From: Sporomusaceae bacterium FL31
GTDB lineage: Bacteria > Bacillota > Negativicutes > DSM-1736 > Dendrosporobacteraceae
DNA: 64,000 nucleotides
NCBI GenBank assembly: GCA_003990955.1
Contig: BIFV01000001.1
Coordinates: forward strand, 103,812-167,811
Direction of reading: 5' to 3'
Shown here piece by piece: positions 15,063 through 24,026 of this stretch. A program made the position numbers and the translations under genes. The notes beneath the pieces are model-generated. The model worked only from the letters and a program-made list of their open reading frames with translations, made no database searches and had not been told where the DNA came from. How positions within the stretch are numbered: position 1 is the first letter of the stretch; every line of letters begins with the position of its first letter.

Positions 15063-16349
15063 TTATAGGGATGACAGAACGTCATCCAAGTTATTGAGTA
15101 AGTGATCTAGATCTGATTGTGTAATAATAAGCGGTGGTTGAAAGGCCAGGACATTGCGGTTGGGACCATTTTTTCCAACCAAGAAGCCCCGGTCTTTCAT
15201 TTTTTCTAAAATCATATCAACTTCACTGATTGCAGGCTCATGATCAGGGAGAACCAATTCGGCTCCCAGCATTAAGCCGAGGCCGCGAACATCGCCGATA
15301 ATGGGATGTTTCTCTTGCAATTGTTTTAACCCTTTTTTCAAATACAAGCCAAGTTCAGCGGCCCGATCCGGGAGATTTTGTTTGCTAATGACATCAAGTG
15401 TAGCCAAACCTGCAGCAGCGGTTACCGGGTTTCCGCCAAGCGTTGAGGCACCTGGACGGGTGTATTTATCAGCAACTTCCGCTCGTGCGATAAAAGCGCC
15501 TACCGGAGTTCCATTGGCCAGTGCTTTAGCCATGGTCATAATATCTGGTTCAACGCCATAATGTTCAATGGCAAACATTTTGCCTGTTCGGCCAAAGCCT
15601 GTCTGAACTTCGTCAATAATTAATAAAATACCATAGTGATCGAGTATTTCTTTCACTCGTTTAAAATAGCCTGGTGGTGGTGTGATCATTCCGCCATTTC
15701 CTTGAATTGGTTCAGCAATCATTGCAGCTACTTGACCGGAAGTTGCTGTTTTGATCACAGTCTCAATTTCATTGGCACAGGCTAAATCGCACTCCGGATA
15801 TCTTTTATGCATGGGGCAGCGATAGCAATAGGCATTAGGAGCAAAACTGATACCGCCTACAGGAGTTGTATCGGTACGCCAGAAACTGAGCCCTGTTAAG
15901 CTCATGGTTAGTTTCGTGCGGCCATGCAAACCTTGGCGTAGACTGATAAATTCATGCTTACCGGTATAAATCGAAGCAAGTAATGCGGCTCCTTCGTTGG
16001 CTTCAGTTCCACTGGCGCAAAAGAAGGACTTTTGCAAACTGCCTGGAGTTACACTAGCAAGGCGCTCGGCAAGATTAACGATGTTTTGAGTTAGATAAAT
16101 GGTGGTGGTGTGTTGCAGTGTTGTTACTTGCTCGCAGATGGCTTTTGTTATTTCCGGATTGCAGTGGCCACAGTTGACCACAGATACACCAGCAAAACAA
16201 TCTAAATATTGCTTTCCTGTTTGATCATAAAGATACTGCATTTCACCACGAACTAACTGCATAGGCTGCTTATAGAAATGATAAACACAGGGAATTAAAT
16301 AATCACGTTTTTTTTGCAAAATTTCGTCTGGCCCAATATAACTGGTCAT
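15063..16349 (-). CDS. class-III pyridoxal-phosphate aminotransferase
   Basis: 428 residues of the acetylornithine/4-aminobutyrate/alanine-glyoxylate (AGXT2-like) aminotransferase family. Visible landmarks are the cofactor site SGTEANEGAALLA, the D of LLIIDEVQTGFGRTG, and the Schiff-base lysine in TMAKALANGTPVGAF. An unusual Cys group, YCYRCPMHKRYPECDLAC, lies near residue 160 and is typical of a subgroup of these enzymes. ATG 16349 follows GAGGTGAT; a GTG nine bases further up overlaps that site. Substrate is not certain; GABA, beta-alanine or (S)-3-amino-2-methylpropanoate are options. Confidence 0.85.
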   Translation of the reverse strand: MTSYIGPDEILQKKRDYLIPCVYHFYKQPMQLVRGEMQYLYDQTGKQYLDCFAGVSVVNCGHCNPEITKAICEQVTTLQHTTTIYLTQNIVNLAERLASVTPGSLQKSFFCASGTEANEGAALLASIYTGKHEFISLRQGLHGRTKLTMSLTGLSFWRTDTTPVGGISFAPNAYCYRCPMHKRYPECDLACANEIETVIKTATSGQVAAMIAEPIQGNGGMITPPPGYFKRVKEILDHYGILLIIDEVQTGFGRTGKMFAIEHYGVEPDIMTMAKALANGTPVGAFIARAEVADKYTRPGASTLGGNPVTAAAGLATLDVISKQNLPDRAAELGLYLKKGLKQLQEKHPIIGDVRGLGLMLGAELVLPDHEPAISEVDMILEKMKDRGFLVGKNGPNRNVLAFQPPLIITQSDLDHLLNNLDDVLSSL

Positions 16350-16388
16350 AGTGATCACCTCATACGGTTTTGTTAAAAACGTTCGTGA

Positions 16389-18326
16389 TTACCGAGAAAT
16401 ACGGTAACGAAAAGCGCCAATTCCCAGTTCACGAGGACTGGATAAAGCAATTTTCTCAACAATGTCATGGTTTTGCTGGATTTCCTGTGCTGAATTTATT
16501 GCATCAAGCTGGTTGCGATAAGCACTGGCTAATATAGCGATCAGGTCAGGCGAATAATGCTGACCTTCAATTCGATAAGAAGCTGCCCCGCGCAGAACAG
16601 GAAGATAAGAATACAAGCAAAGATCTTTTGCAAATAAGATATGGTTGCGGCCATATTGGTCAATTTTAATAGGATGTTTTTCTCCAGCAGTATCCAATAA
16701 TTCATATTGCTTATTGTACAAGTCTTGACTGGTGTCAAAGTTATAGCCGATTACAGCAGAAGGAATGCAGTGATCCATGATCATCGCCTCAATAGGACCA
16801 TGAATAATCAGTTCTAATGGAAGCTGGGATTGATTAAGTAAGTTTTTAATCTGCTCGTGAGTAGCCTCTAGAGAAACTGTAGCTTGAGCAGCGCCATTGC
16901 TTTTTAGCCATTTAGCACTTAATTGATTGAAAATATTGAGCGAAAAGTCGGTATAGACAGCAAGATCACAGCATTTTTTTGCTAAGTTTAGCATGCCAAT
17001 ATTACTGACCATCACGCCATGAGGTTTAAGTGCATTCAGTTGGGTAAAGAATTGTTCCAGTTCGCTGCTTTCGCGTTCCATTGTGACTCGGGGAGTCGTT
17101 ACGACGACTTTGGTATTGGACTGGTTGGCAATCTCAATAGCTTGAGCGATGGATGTAAGTGTCCAAGGTTTCGCTGGTTTAAAAGCCTCTCCACCTACAT
17201 AAACAACATCGGCGCCATTGTCGCAAGCAGCAGTAAGGCTGGCCAGATCTGCAACTCTAATCGCTAAATCGGCTTTTTGAGCTATAATAGGTGCTGCATT
17301 CTCAGGAAGTACTGGCGCTGTGCTTAATCCAGCCTCTTTAACGGCTTGACTAAAGAAGCGTGGTTCGCGTTCACCCGTATAGCCAATTGCTTCAGCACCT
17401 GGATTTCCCAAAGCATAGCAGGAGGAGAAATCGCGGGAACGGTTTTCATATAAATCGTCCCAATCGTGCTCATTTATTGAATAACCCATGGGATCGGCTA
17501 TGTAACTGTCAATTGCTGTACGATAAGTTTTTACAATACGTCTGACAAAGTCGGCTGTGCGCATGCGTCCTTCAATTTTAAAAGAGCAAACTCCGGACTG
17601 AATTAATTCCGGCAGATGCTTATACAGGCACATATCTTTTTGGGCAAGTTTAAATGGTCCGGGATCGTTTTCAGAGATTGGCTGCCCTGTTGCACCGTCG
17701 ATCAATTGATAAGGCCAGCGGCATGGTTTTAAGCAGCGGCCGCGATTTGAACTCTGACCAAATAAAACACCGGAGTGCAGGCACTGACCACTTTGTGCCA
17801 CACACATGTCACCATGAACGAAATATTCAATTTCAATGCCTGTACGTTCTTTCAGTAACGCGATTTGAGCCAACGTCATTTCCCGGCTGACAACAACCCG
17901 GGTAATTCCATATTCCTGCAGTTTGCGGACAGCATGCTCATTGTGGGTATTCATCATAACCGAAGTATGAAGCGGCACTGAAAAATTAAGCTCTCTTGCT
18001 AACTCCAAAATGGCTAAATCTTGGACGATTAAGGCATCTGGCTGAATTTGATCAAGCAGCTTCAGATAATCTCGCATGTTGCCAAGTTCACGGTCGCTGA
18101 TCAAATTGTTTACAGTTACATAGAGTTTAACATTATGTTTGTGGGCATATTCGACAGCTCTGGCTAATCCTTGATCGTCAAAATTGGTATCTGTGCGGTG
18201 CATCCGCATGTTAAAACGTTTTCCCCCTAAATAAACGGCATCGGCTCCTGAGCCAATGGCTGCTTCAAGTACTTCCCAAGTACCGACAGGGGCTAACAAC
18301 TCTACGGAATCACGTGATAATAACAT
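16389..18326 (-). CDS. tandem-domain U32 family protein (RlhA/YhbU-like)
   Basis: 645 residues. The first half is a complete U32 domain: ELLAPVGTWEVLEAAIGSGA, YFVHGDMCVAQSGQC, and the cysteine motif GRCLKPCRWP, which in characterised U32 RNA hydroxylases (RlhA, TrhP) helps bind an Fe-S cluster. The first half ends with FKIEGRMRTADFVRRIVKTY. The second half repeats the barrel start (ADLAIRVADLASLTAACDNG) and ends with YRIEGQHYSPDLIAILASAY, but lacks the cysteine motif, so it looks like a decayed duplicate. Older annotation as a collagenase-type peptidase is doubtful; an RNA-modifying role is more likely. RBS AAGGAGATG before ATG. Confidence 0.85.
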   Translation of the reverse strand: MLLSRDSVELLAPVGTWEVLEAAIGSGADAVYLGGKRFNMRMHRTDTNFDDQGLARAVEYAHKHNVKLYVTVNNLISDRELGNMRDYLKLLDQIQPDALIVQDLAILELARELNFSVPLHTSVMMNTHNEHAVRKLQEYGITRVVVSREMTLAQIALLKERTGIEIEYFVHGDMCVAQSGQCLHSGVLFGQSSNRGRCLKPCRWPYQLIDGATGQPISENDPGPFKLAQKDMCLYKHLPELIQSGVCSFKIEGRMRTADFVRRIVKTYRTAIDSYIADPMGYSINEHDWDDLYENRSRDFSSCYALGNPGAEAIGYTGEREPRFFSQAVKEAGLSTAPVLPENAAPIIAQKADLAIRVADLASLTAACDNGADVVYVGGEAFKPAKPWTLTSIAQAIEIANQSNTKVVVTTPRVTMERESSELEQFFTQLNALKPHGVMVSNIGMLNLAKKCCDLAVYTDFSLNIFNQLSAKWLKSNGAAQATVSLEATHEQIKNLLNQSQLPLELIIHGPIEAMIMDHCIPSAVIGYNFDTSQDLYNKQYELLDTAGEKHPIKIDQYGRNHILFAKDLCLYSYLPVLRGAASYRIEGQHYSPDLIAILASAYRNQLDAINSAQEIQQNHDIVEKIALSSPRELGIGAFRYRISR

Positions 18327-18395
18327 AGGTTCATCTCCTTGACTGTAGACTGGTTTAGATCATACTTTAACGTTTGAAAGGATGTCTAAAGACGG

Positions 18396-19265
18396 TTATT
18401 CATAAATTTCTTTTGCTTGATTTATTAATTCAGCTGGCAACTCAATTCCCAAGTTGCAGGCTACGAACGAATTAAGTAATATTTCAGGTTGTTCAACTAT
18501 TCCAATCGGTATACTGTCAGGCTGCGACCCTTGAAGAATTTGAATAGCTTGGATTGCGCAGTCTTTTCCTAAGTGAGTATGATTGGAAACTAACGCGCCC
18601 AAAGCTCCGGCCGAGACATTTGGAGCATGTGAAGCGATAATCGGTAAATTGATTGCATCTGTATAATAGACAACAGTAGCAAAATTTTCTTCAATGATTC
18701 GGCCGATTGGCACAAATAATGCATCTAAGTTTGACGGTAAAAATTCTTCTAAACGGGATAAATCTTCTGGGCTACTGATTGGTAAATCAATCAACTCGAA
18801 GGTTCCAGCTGCTGCAATGCGAAAATTATTGGTTTCTAACATGGCATTGGTATCTCCTGTGTGAAACAGGACTCCGACTTTTTTAGCTGTTGGCAGCAAG
18901 CGCTTAATGAAACTGATTTTGTCAGTGGCTTTGACCATACCTGCCATACCGGTTGCTTTACCGCCAGGCTGATTCATGGTTTTCGCCAACCCAACACCAA
19001 CCGGATCAAAAACAGGCGTGAAGACTACTGGTATATGATCAGCTAAATCTACGGCAGCTTTGGCTGCAGGCGTAGAGCAAGCAAATATCAGGTCAACTTT
19101 TGTTTCGGCAAGCTTATTCGCCAGTTTAGGAAGTTCAGACAAATTGCCATCAGCATTCAAATAGTGATACTTGACGTCAATTCCCGCTTCACATAAACCC
19201 TGTTTAAAACCGTTAACCGCATCATCCAAGTTTTGAGTTAGTTGTAGAATACCTATATTGTACAA
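18396..19265 (-). CDS. ABC_sub_bind (PF04392) domain protein without signal peptide
   Basis: 289 residues matching the substrate-binding family of TrpX-like transporters (NIGILQLTQNLDDAVNGFKQG; VDLIFACSTPAAKAA; VVFTPVFDPVGVGLA; LDALFVPIGRIIEENF). The start is TTG 19265 with AGAGGTG 8 bases upstream. An in-frame TAA lies 18 bases upstream of the TTG, so no signal sequence or lipobox can be added. No permease or ATPase gene adjoins. It is therefore either cytoplasmic, perhaps a ligand-sensing protein, or a remnant of a transporter gene. Confidence 0.78.
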   Translation of the reverse strand: MYNIGILQLTQNLDDAVNGFKQGLCEAGIDVKYHYLNADGNLSELPKLANKLAETKVDLIFACSTPAAKAAVDLADHIPVVFTPVFDPVGVGLAKTMNQPGGKATGMAGMVKATDKISFIKRLLPTAKKVGVLFHTGDTNAMLETNNFRIAAAGTFELIDLPISSPEDLSRLEEFLPSNLDALFVPIGRIIEENFATVVYYTDAINLPIIASHAPNVSAGALGALVSNHTHLGKDCAIQAIQILQGSQPDSIPIGIVEQPEILLNSFVACNLGIELPAELINQAKEIYE

Positions 19266-19471
19266 AACAGTAACACCTCTTTAAATAATTCTAACTAATA
19301 CAATTTCCACATAAAAGTGATTAATACCTTCACTGCCTTATGATTTCACAGAATATTTTCAAAGGAGTTTATTATGTTTTTGTCGAAGAATGCTCATGTT
19401 TGTCTTAAGTAAGCGAACAAATGAGAGCTGCAGATTGTCAAATAATGAACTTGGGAGAGGTAGTAGTCAAT

Positions 19472-22400
19472 ATGAATTCTGCCAATGATGATAAAAATTT
19501 TGTTCATCTTCACGTACATACAGAATATAGTCTACTGGATGGTGCCAGTAGGATTGAGCGATTGGTCATACGGGCGAAAGAGTTGGGAATGCCGGCTATT
19601 GCAATAACGGATCACGGATCGATGTATGGGGTCATTGATTTCTATAAGCATGCTAAAAAACAGGGAATCAACCCTGTCATTGGCTGTGAAGTCTATGTTG
19701 CCCCACGATCACGGTTTGAAAAAAGTGCCGTTGAGGGTGAGTCTTACTATCATTTAGTGCTATTAGCAAAAAACAATGTAGGTTATAAAAATCTGGTAAA
19801 AATTGTCTCATGTGGCTATACCGAGGGATTTTATTACAAGCCGCGTGTTGATAAAGAATTATTGCGTACACATAACGAGGGCTTGATCTGTTTAAGCGCT
19901 TGTATTGCTGGAGAAATTCCGGCTTTGTTATTAAAGGGCGACATTGTCGGCGCAGAAAACTTGGCGCAGGAATATAAAGAGATTTTTGGTGCTGAGAATT
20001 TTTTTATTGAACTGCAAGATCATGGGATACCTGAGCAGAAACGGGTCAATAAGCTATTGATAGAGTTAGCCCGTAAATATGATATTGGGCTGGTAGCGAC
20101 AAACGATTTGCACTACATTGATAAAGCAGATGGTGAATGTCACGATGTTCTGTTGTGCATTCAGATGGGAAAAACTGTTGATGATGAGTCACGCTTGAAA
20201 TTTCCCAGCAATGAGTTTTATTTAAAAAGCACCCAAGAGATGGACAGCTTGTTTGGTGCTTACCCAGAAGCCTTGACGAATACCGTGAAAATAGCCGAAC
20301 GTTGTCATGTTGAGTTTGATTTTGGTCAGCTTCATTTGCCGGAGTTTCCTATGCCTGAGGGGTTATCGGCAGATGCCTATTTGCAGCAGCTATGCGAAGA
20401 GCGCCTGTTAAAACGATTTTCTGAGATGAATGCTGAGATTCAGGAAAGATTGGAATTTGAATTGTCAGTAATCCGTAAAATGGGTTATTCTAGCTATTTC
20501 TTAATTGTTTGGGATTTTATCAACTATGCCAGGCAGAATGAAATTCCAGTAGGACCTGGGCGTGGCTCTGCGGCTGGCAGTATTGTTGCCTATTTATTAG
20601 GAATTACCAACATTGATCCTTTAAAATATGGTTTGCTGTTTGAGCGATTTTTGAATCCTGAGCGGGTTACCATGCCGGATATTGATATTGATTTTTGCTA
20701 TGTAAAGCGTTCTAAAGTTATTGAGTATGTATCAGAACGGTATGGAGCCGATCATGTAGCTCAGATTATTACGTTTGGTACAATGGCGGCAAAAGCAGCA
20801 ATTCGAGATGTTGGCCGGGCGCTTAATATGTCTTATGGTGAAGTTGACCGGGTAGCAAAAATGATACCAAATGAACTAGGCATTACCTTGGATAAAGCAT
20901 TAAAAAATAATACGGAATTAAATAATGCTTATCAGAGTGAACCAGCAGTACACAAACTAGTTGATTTGGCAAGAGCGGTAGAAGGCTTGCCACGACATGC
21001 ATCGACTCATGCTGCCGGGCTGGTTATTGCGAAAGAGCCGCTGACTTCTTACGTACCATTACAAAACTCTTCTGAAGGATTTATTACCACGCAATATGAT
21101 AAAGACCGGGTTGAGGAGATTGGGCTGTTAAAGATGGACTTATTAGGTCTGAGAACTTTGACCGTTATTGGTGATGCTCTTGAACTCATCCGCAGCAATC
21201 GCGAAATAACGCTGGATATCGAAACCATCCCGCTCGATGACCGTAAAGCTGCTGATATGCTTTCCAATGGGGAGACTGCCGGTGTATTTCAAATGGAATC
21301 AAGTGGTATGACTAACCTGGTAAAAGAGTTAAAACCAGAGGGCTTTGCTGACATCATTCCACTAGTAGCTCTTTACAGACCCGGCCCTCTTGGCAGTGGT
21401 ATGGTGGCTGACTTTATTAATGGGCGGCATGGACGAAAAGATGTAACCTACTTGCATCCCGTGCTTGAGCCTATTTTAAAGGAAACCTTTGGCGTTATTT
21501 TATACCAGGAGCAGGTTATGCAAATAGCATCTACATTGGGCGGTTTTACACTTGGACAAGCTGATTTGCTACGGCGTGCCATGGGTAAAAAGAAGCATTC
21601 AGTTCTGGCTGCCCAGCGGGATAGCTTCTTGCGTGGCGCTAGCGAGCGAGGTATTGAGGCAAAACTGGCGATAGAAATCTTTGACCTGATGGCGCATTTT
21701 GCGGATTATGGCTTTAATAAATCCCATAGTGCTGCCTATGCGTTAGTCGCTTATCAAACTGCCTATTTGAAAGCTCATTATCCGCAAGAGTTCATGGCGG
21801 CATTACTTTCCAGTGTTATGGGAACCAACGAAAAAATTGGCTTTTATATTGAGGAATGCCGGCGTATGGGAATTGCGGTACTGCCGCCTGATATTAATGC
21901 CAGCAAGGCTGCTTTTAGCGTAGATGGTGATTCAATCCGCTTCGGGCTGGCAGCCGTAAAAAATGTAGGGGAAAACGCTATTCATAACTTGATTGCTGCA
22001 CGCCATGAAGATGATAAATTCAAATCGCTAGTTGATTTTTGTACGCGGGTTGATATGCGGGTTGTCAATAAACGGGTGATTGAAAGCTTAATTAAATGTG
22101 GTGCCTTTGATTCACTTGGTGCTCGGCGTTCACAGCTCATTGCAATATTGGATCGAGCTGTAGAAACGGCTGCCAGTCGGCAACGCGATTTAGCCAGCGG
22201 GCAAATTGGGTTGTTTTGTGAGGAAACAATTAATGATGCCGATGAAATTATTTTGCCTGATATTCCCGAAATGCCCCAAGATCAAATTTTGGCACTTGAA
22301 AAAGAAATAACCGGTTTTTATATAACCGGTCATCCCTTGGATAAGTATCGTGATAAGATAAGTAACTATACGCAAATTGATCAACTAACCACTGGTGATA

Positions 22401-22888
22401 TTCCTGACGGTAAGATCTTAAGGGTAGCAGGCTTGATTAATAGTGCCAAGCGAATTGTGACTAAAAAAGGGGCTACCATGTGCTTTTTGGATCTTGAAGA
22501 TTTTACTAATCGGGTAGAAATTGTTGTGTTCCCTAAAATTTTTGATAAAACCAATCATCTGTTGATGCCTGATATGCCTGTAGTGGTTTCCGGGAGACTG
22601 AATGCGGGTGATGAGAGTGTTAAAATTATTGCCGAGGATATTACCACAATTGAAGATTGCCGCTCTGAAGTGCGGCTGAGAATCTATAAAGAACAAGAAA
22701 ATAATGAGACATTTGAGGCTTTAAAAACTATATTTGCGCGTAATCCAGGGGATTCTATCGTCTACTTGCATCTGGTTAACAGCAGACGTGTCATTAAAAC
22801 CGAAGAAAAGTTCTGGATTCAGCCTCATGCAGAAGCGATCACTCAGTTAGAAAATATTCTTGGCAAAGGAGCAATTCAAGTAATTTAA
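19472..22888 (+). CDS. dnaE: DNA polymerase III subunit alpha (DnaE)
   Basis: 1138 residues, the usual length of a DnaE1/DnaE3-type catalytic subunit. Order: PHP domain from FVHLHVHTEYSLLDGASR, polymerase palm with PGRGSAAGSIVAYLLGITNIDP and the catalytic aspartates in MPDIDIDFCY, fingers, tandem helix-hairpin-helix, then an OB-fold near residues 980-1060 (ILRVAGLINSAKRIVTKKG). No proofreading exonuclease domain, so it is DnaE and not PolC. ATG 19472 is preferred because GGGAGAGG precedes it and the conserved PHP start follows; the frame extends to 19421. Confidence 0.95.
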   Translation: MNSANDDKNFVHLHVHTEYSLLDGASRIERLVIRAKELGMPAIAITDHGSMYGVIDFYKHAKKQGINPVIGCEVYVAPRSRFEKSAVEGESYYHLVLLAKNNVGYKNLVKIVSCGYTEGFYYKPRVDKELLRTHNEGLICLSACIAGEIPALLLKGDIVGAENLAQEYKEIFGAENFFIELQDHGIPEQKRVNKLLIELARKYDIGLVATNDLHYIDKADGECHDVLLCIQMGKTVDDESRLKFPSNEFYLKSTQEMDSLFGAYPEALTNTVKIAERCHVEFDFGQLHLPEFPMPEGLSADAYLQQLCEERLLKRFSEMNAEIQERLEFELSVIRKMGYSSYFLIVWDFINYARQNEIPVGPGRGSAAGSIVAYLLGITNIDPLKYGLLFERFLNPERVTMPDIDIDFCYVKRSKVIEYVSERYGADHVAQIITFGTMAAKAAIRDVGRALNMSYGEVDRVAKMIPNELGITLDKALKNNTELNNAYQSEPAVHKLVDLARAVEGLPRHASTHAAGLVIAKEPLTSYVPLQNSSEGFITTQYDKDRVEEIGLLKMDLLGLRTLTVIGDALELIRSNREITLDIETIPLDDRKAADMLSNGETAGVFQMESSGMTNLVKELKPEGFADIIPLVALYRPGPLGSGMVADFINGRHGRKDVTYLHPVLEPILKETFGVILYQEQVMQIASTLGGFTLGQADLLRRAMGKKKHSVLAAQRDSFLRGASERGIEAKLAIEIFDLMAHFADYGFNKSHSAAYALVAYQTAYLKAHYPQEFMAALLSSVMGTNEKIGFYIEECRRMGIAVLPPDINASKAAFSVDGDSIRFGLAAVKNVGENAIHNLIAARHEDDKFKSLVDFCTRVDMRVVNKRVIESLIKCGAFDSLGARRSQLIAILDRAVETAASRQRDLASGQIGLFCEETINDADEIILPDIPEMPQDQILALEKEITGFYITGHPLDKYRDKISNYTQIDQLTTGDIPDGKILRVAGLINSAKRIVTKKGATMCFLDLEDFTNRVEIVVFPKIFDKTNHLLMPDMPVVVSGRLNAGDESVKIIAEDITTIEDCRSEVRLRIYKEQENNETFEALKTIFARNPGDSIVYLHLVNSRRVIKTEEKFWIQPHAEAITQLENILGKGAIQVI

Positions 22889-22893
22889 TATTA

Positions 22894-23472
22894 CTATTTA
22901 TTAAATACTAATAGGGAAATCATCGCCGCCCCCTCACGAGCATATTGTTTAGCGGTTAAAAGGTAGTTGTTGGCCATGGGAGCGGATGATCCGCTTGCGT
23001 TAATCCCCAAATTCTGTGCTAATACGAGAGAACGCCGAATATGGGAAGCGTTTGATACAATGATGGCTTGGTTCAATCCGTGTTCTTTCATAATGCGTTG
23101 GGAATTCATAAGATTTTGATAAGTATTGGATGACTTTTCTTCTAATAAAATAGCTTGTGCGGGGATACCGTGAGCTACAAGATAATCATGCATTACCTTG
23201 GCTTCGGTGTAGTCTTCGTCAGCTCCTTGACCGCCGCTCACGATAATCGTAGGTGCATAGCCGTTAACATAGAGCCTTAGTGTTTCATCAAGCCTTAAAC
23301 GCAGCATGGTACTGGGTTCATTGCCAATTAGTTTTGCACCTAGCACAATGATGGTGTCGCTCGGCTTTGGTGTTGTGTTATAACCAATGATAATGATTGG
23401 GAGTTCGATAACGAAAAATACGAATAATACCAGTGATAATAAGGTGCGGCGAAGTCTTTTGGAAAATAACAT
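22894..23472 (-). CDS. YdcF/SanA family (DUF218) membrane-anchored protein
   Basis: 192 residues: one N-terminal membrane helix (about 8-30), then the DUF218 fold with IIVLGAKLIGNEPSTMLRLR, IIVSGGQGADEDYTEA and AIIVSNASHIRRSLVLAQNLG. Relatives act in envelope functions such as vancomycin tolerance (SanA) or undecaprenyl carrier recycling (ElyC). The exact role here is unknown. The gene converges on dnaE with five bases between stops. RBS GGAGG upstream of ATG. Confidence 0.85.
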   Translation of the reverse strand: MLFSKRLRRTLLSLVLFVFFVIELPIIIIGYNTTPKPSDTIIVLGAKLIGNEPSTMLRLRLDETLRLYVNGYAPTIIVSGGQGADEDYTEAKVMHDYLVAHGIPAQAILLEEKSSNTYQNLMNSQRIMKEHGLNQAIIVSNASHIRRSLVLAQNLGINASGSSAPMANNYLLTAKQYAREGAAMISLLVFNK

Positions 23473-23786
23473 GACAAACCTCCAGAGATTGCTTAATTTT
23501 ATTATAGCTGATTATTCAATATTTGCTCTGGATTATATAAGATATTTTTTGATGATGATTATATTCTCAGAGCTTTAGGGAGTAACAGGTGTTAGTAAGG
23601 CTCTTAAAATGAAAGAATAGGCCATTGTTTTGTAAATGTAAAAACGGCCAAAAAGTTTATAAGAATCGAATATTACTTTATTTCCGTTTGTACCATATCT
23701 TAGCAGGAATACTGATTAAAGTGGAGAAAACCTTGTATAATATTACAGCTAGGAATTAATTTGTTTACCAGGAGGCAGCAGTACTA
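23473..23786. promoter_or_regulatory. divergent intergenic region
   Basis: About 314 AT-rich bases between the ydcF-like gene (minus) and the DUF2007 gene (plus). A TATAAT at 23736-23741 (in CCTTGTATAATATTAC) is a plausible -10 for the plus-strand genes, but no good -35 was found. No other gene or RNA was recognised. Confidence 0.4.
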
Positions 23787-23987
23787 ATGTGGACAGTTAT
23801 ATATATTGCATCAAATCGGGCCCAGGCCGATATGCTAAGAAATCTGCTGTGTAGTGAAGGTATTCTTGCCAATACCCGGCCGGCAGGTGTTGCGTCTGCG
23901 CTCGGCGATGGCCTTTATGAGATTTTAGTGCTTGAATCAGAAGCTGATGAAGCACATAGCATCCTTTGCCAACACGCAATAAAATAA
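23787..23987 (+). CDS. DUF2007-like small signalling protein
   Basis: 66 residues: MWTVIYIASNRAQADMLRNL, then a glycine-rich turn and LYEILVLESEADEA, which is the ferredoxin-like alpha/beta pattern of DUF2007 proteins. They are thought to bind small ligands or partners; the function is unknown. AGGAGG lies 9 bases before ATG. The gene is 39 bases upstream of pyk and probably co-transcribed with it. Confidence 0.75.
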   Translation: MWTVIYIASNRAQADMLRNLLCSEGILANTRPAGVASALGDGLYEILVLESEADEAHSILCQHAIK

Positions 23988-24026
23988 TCAGCGATGAAAG
24001 GCAGTCTTTTATGAGGAGCGTGTCAG

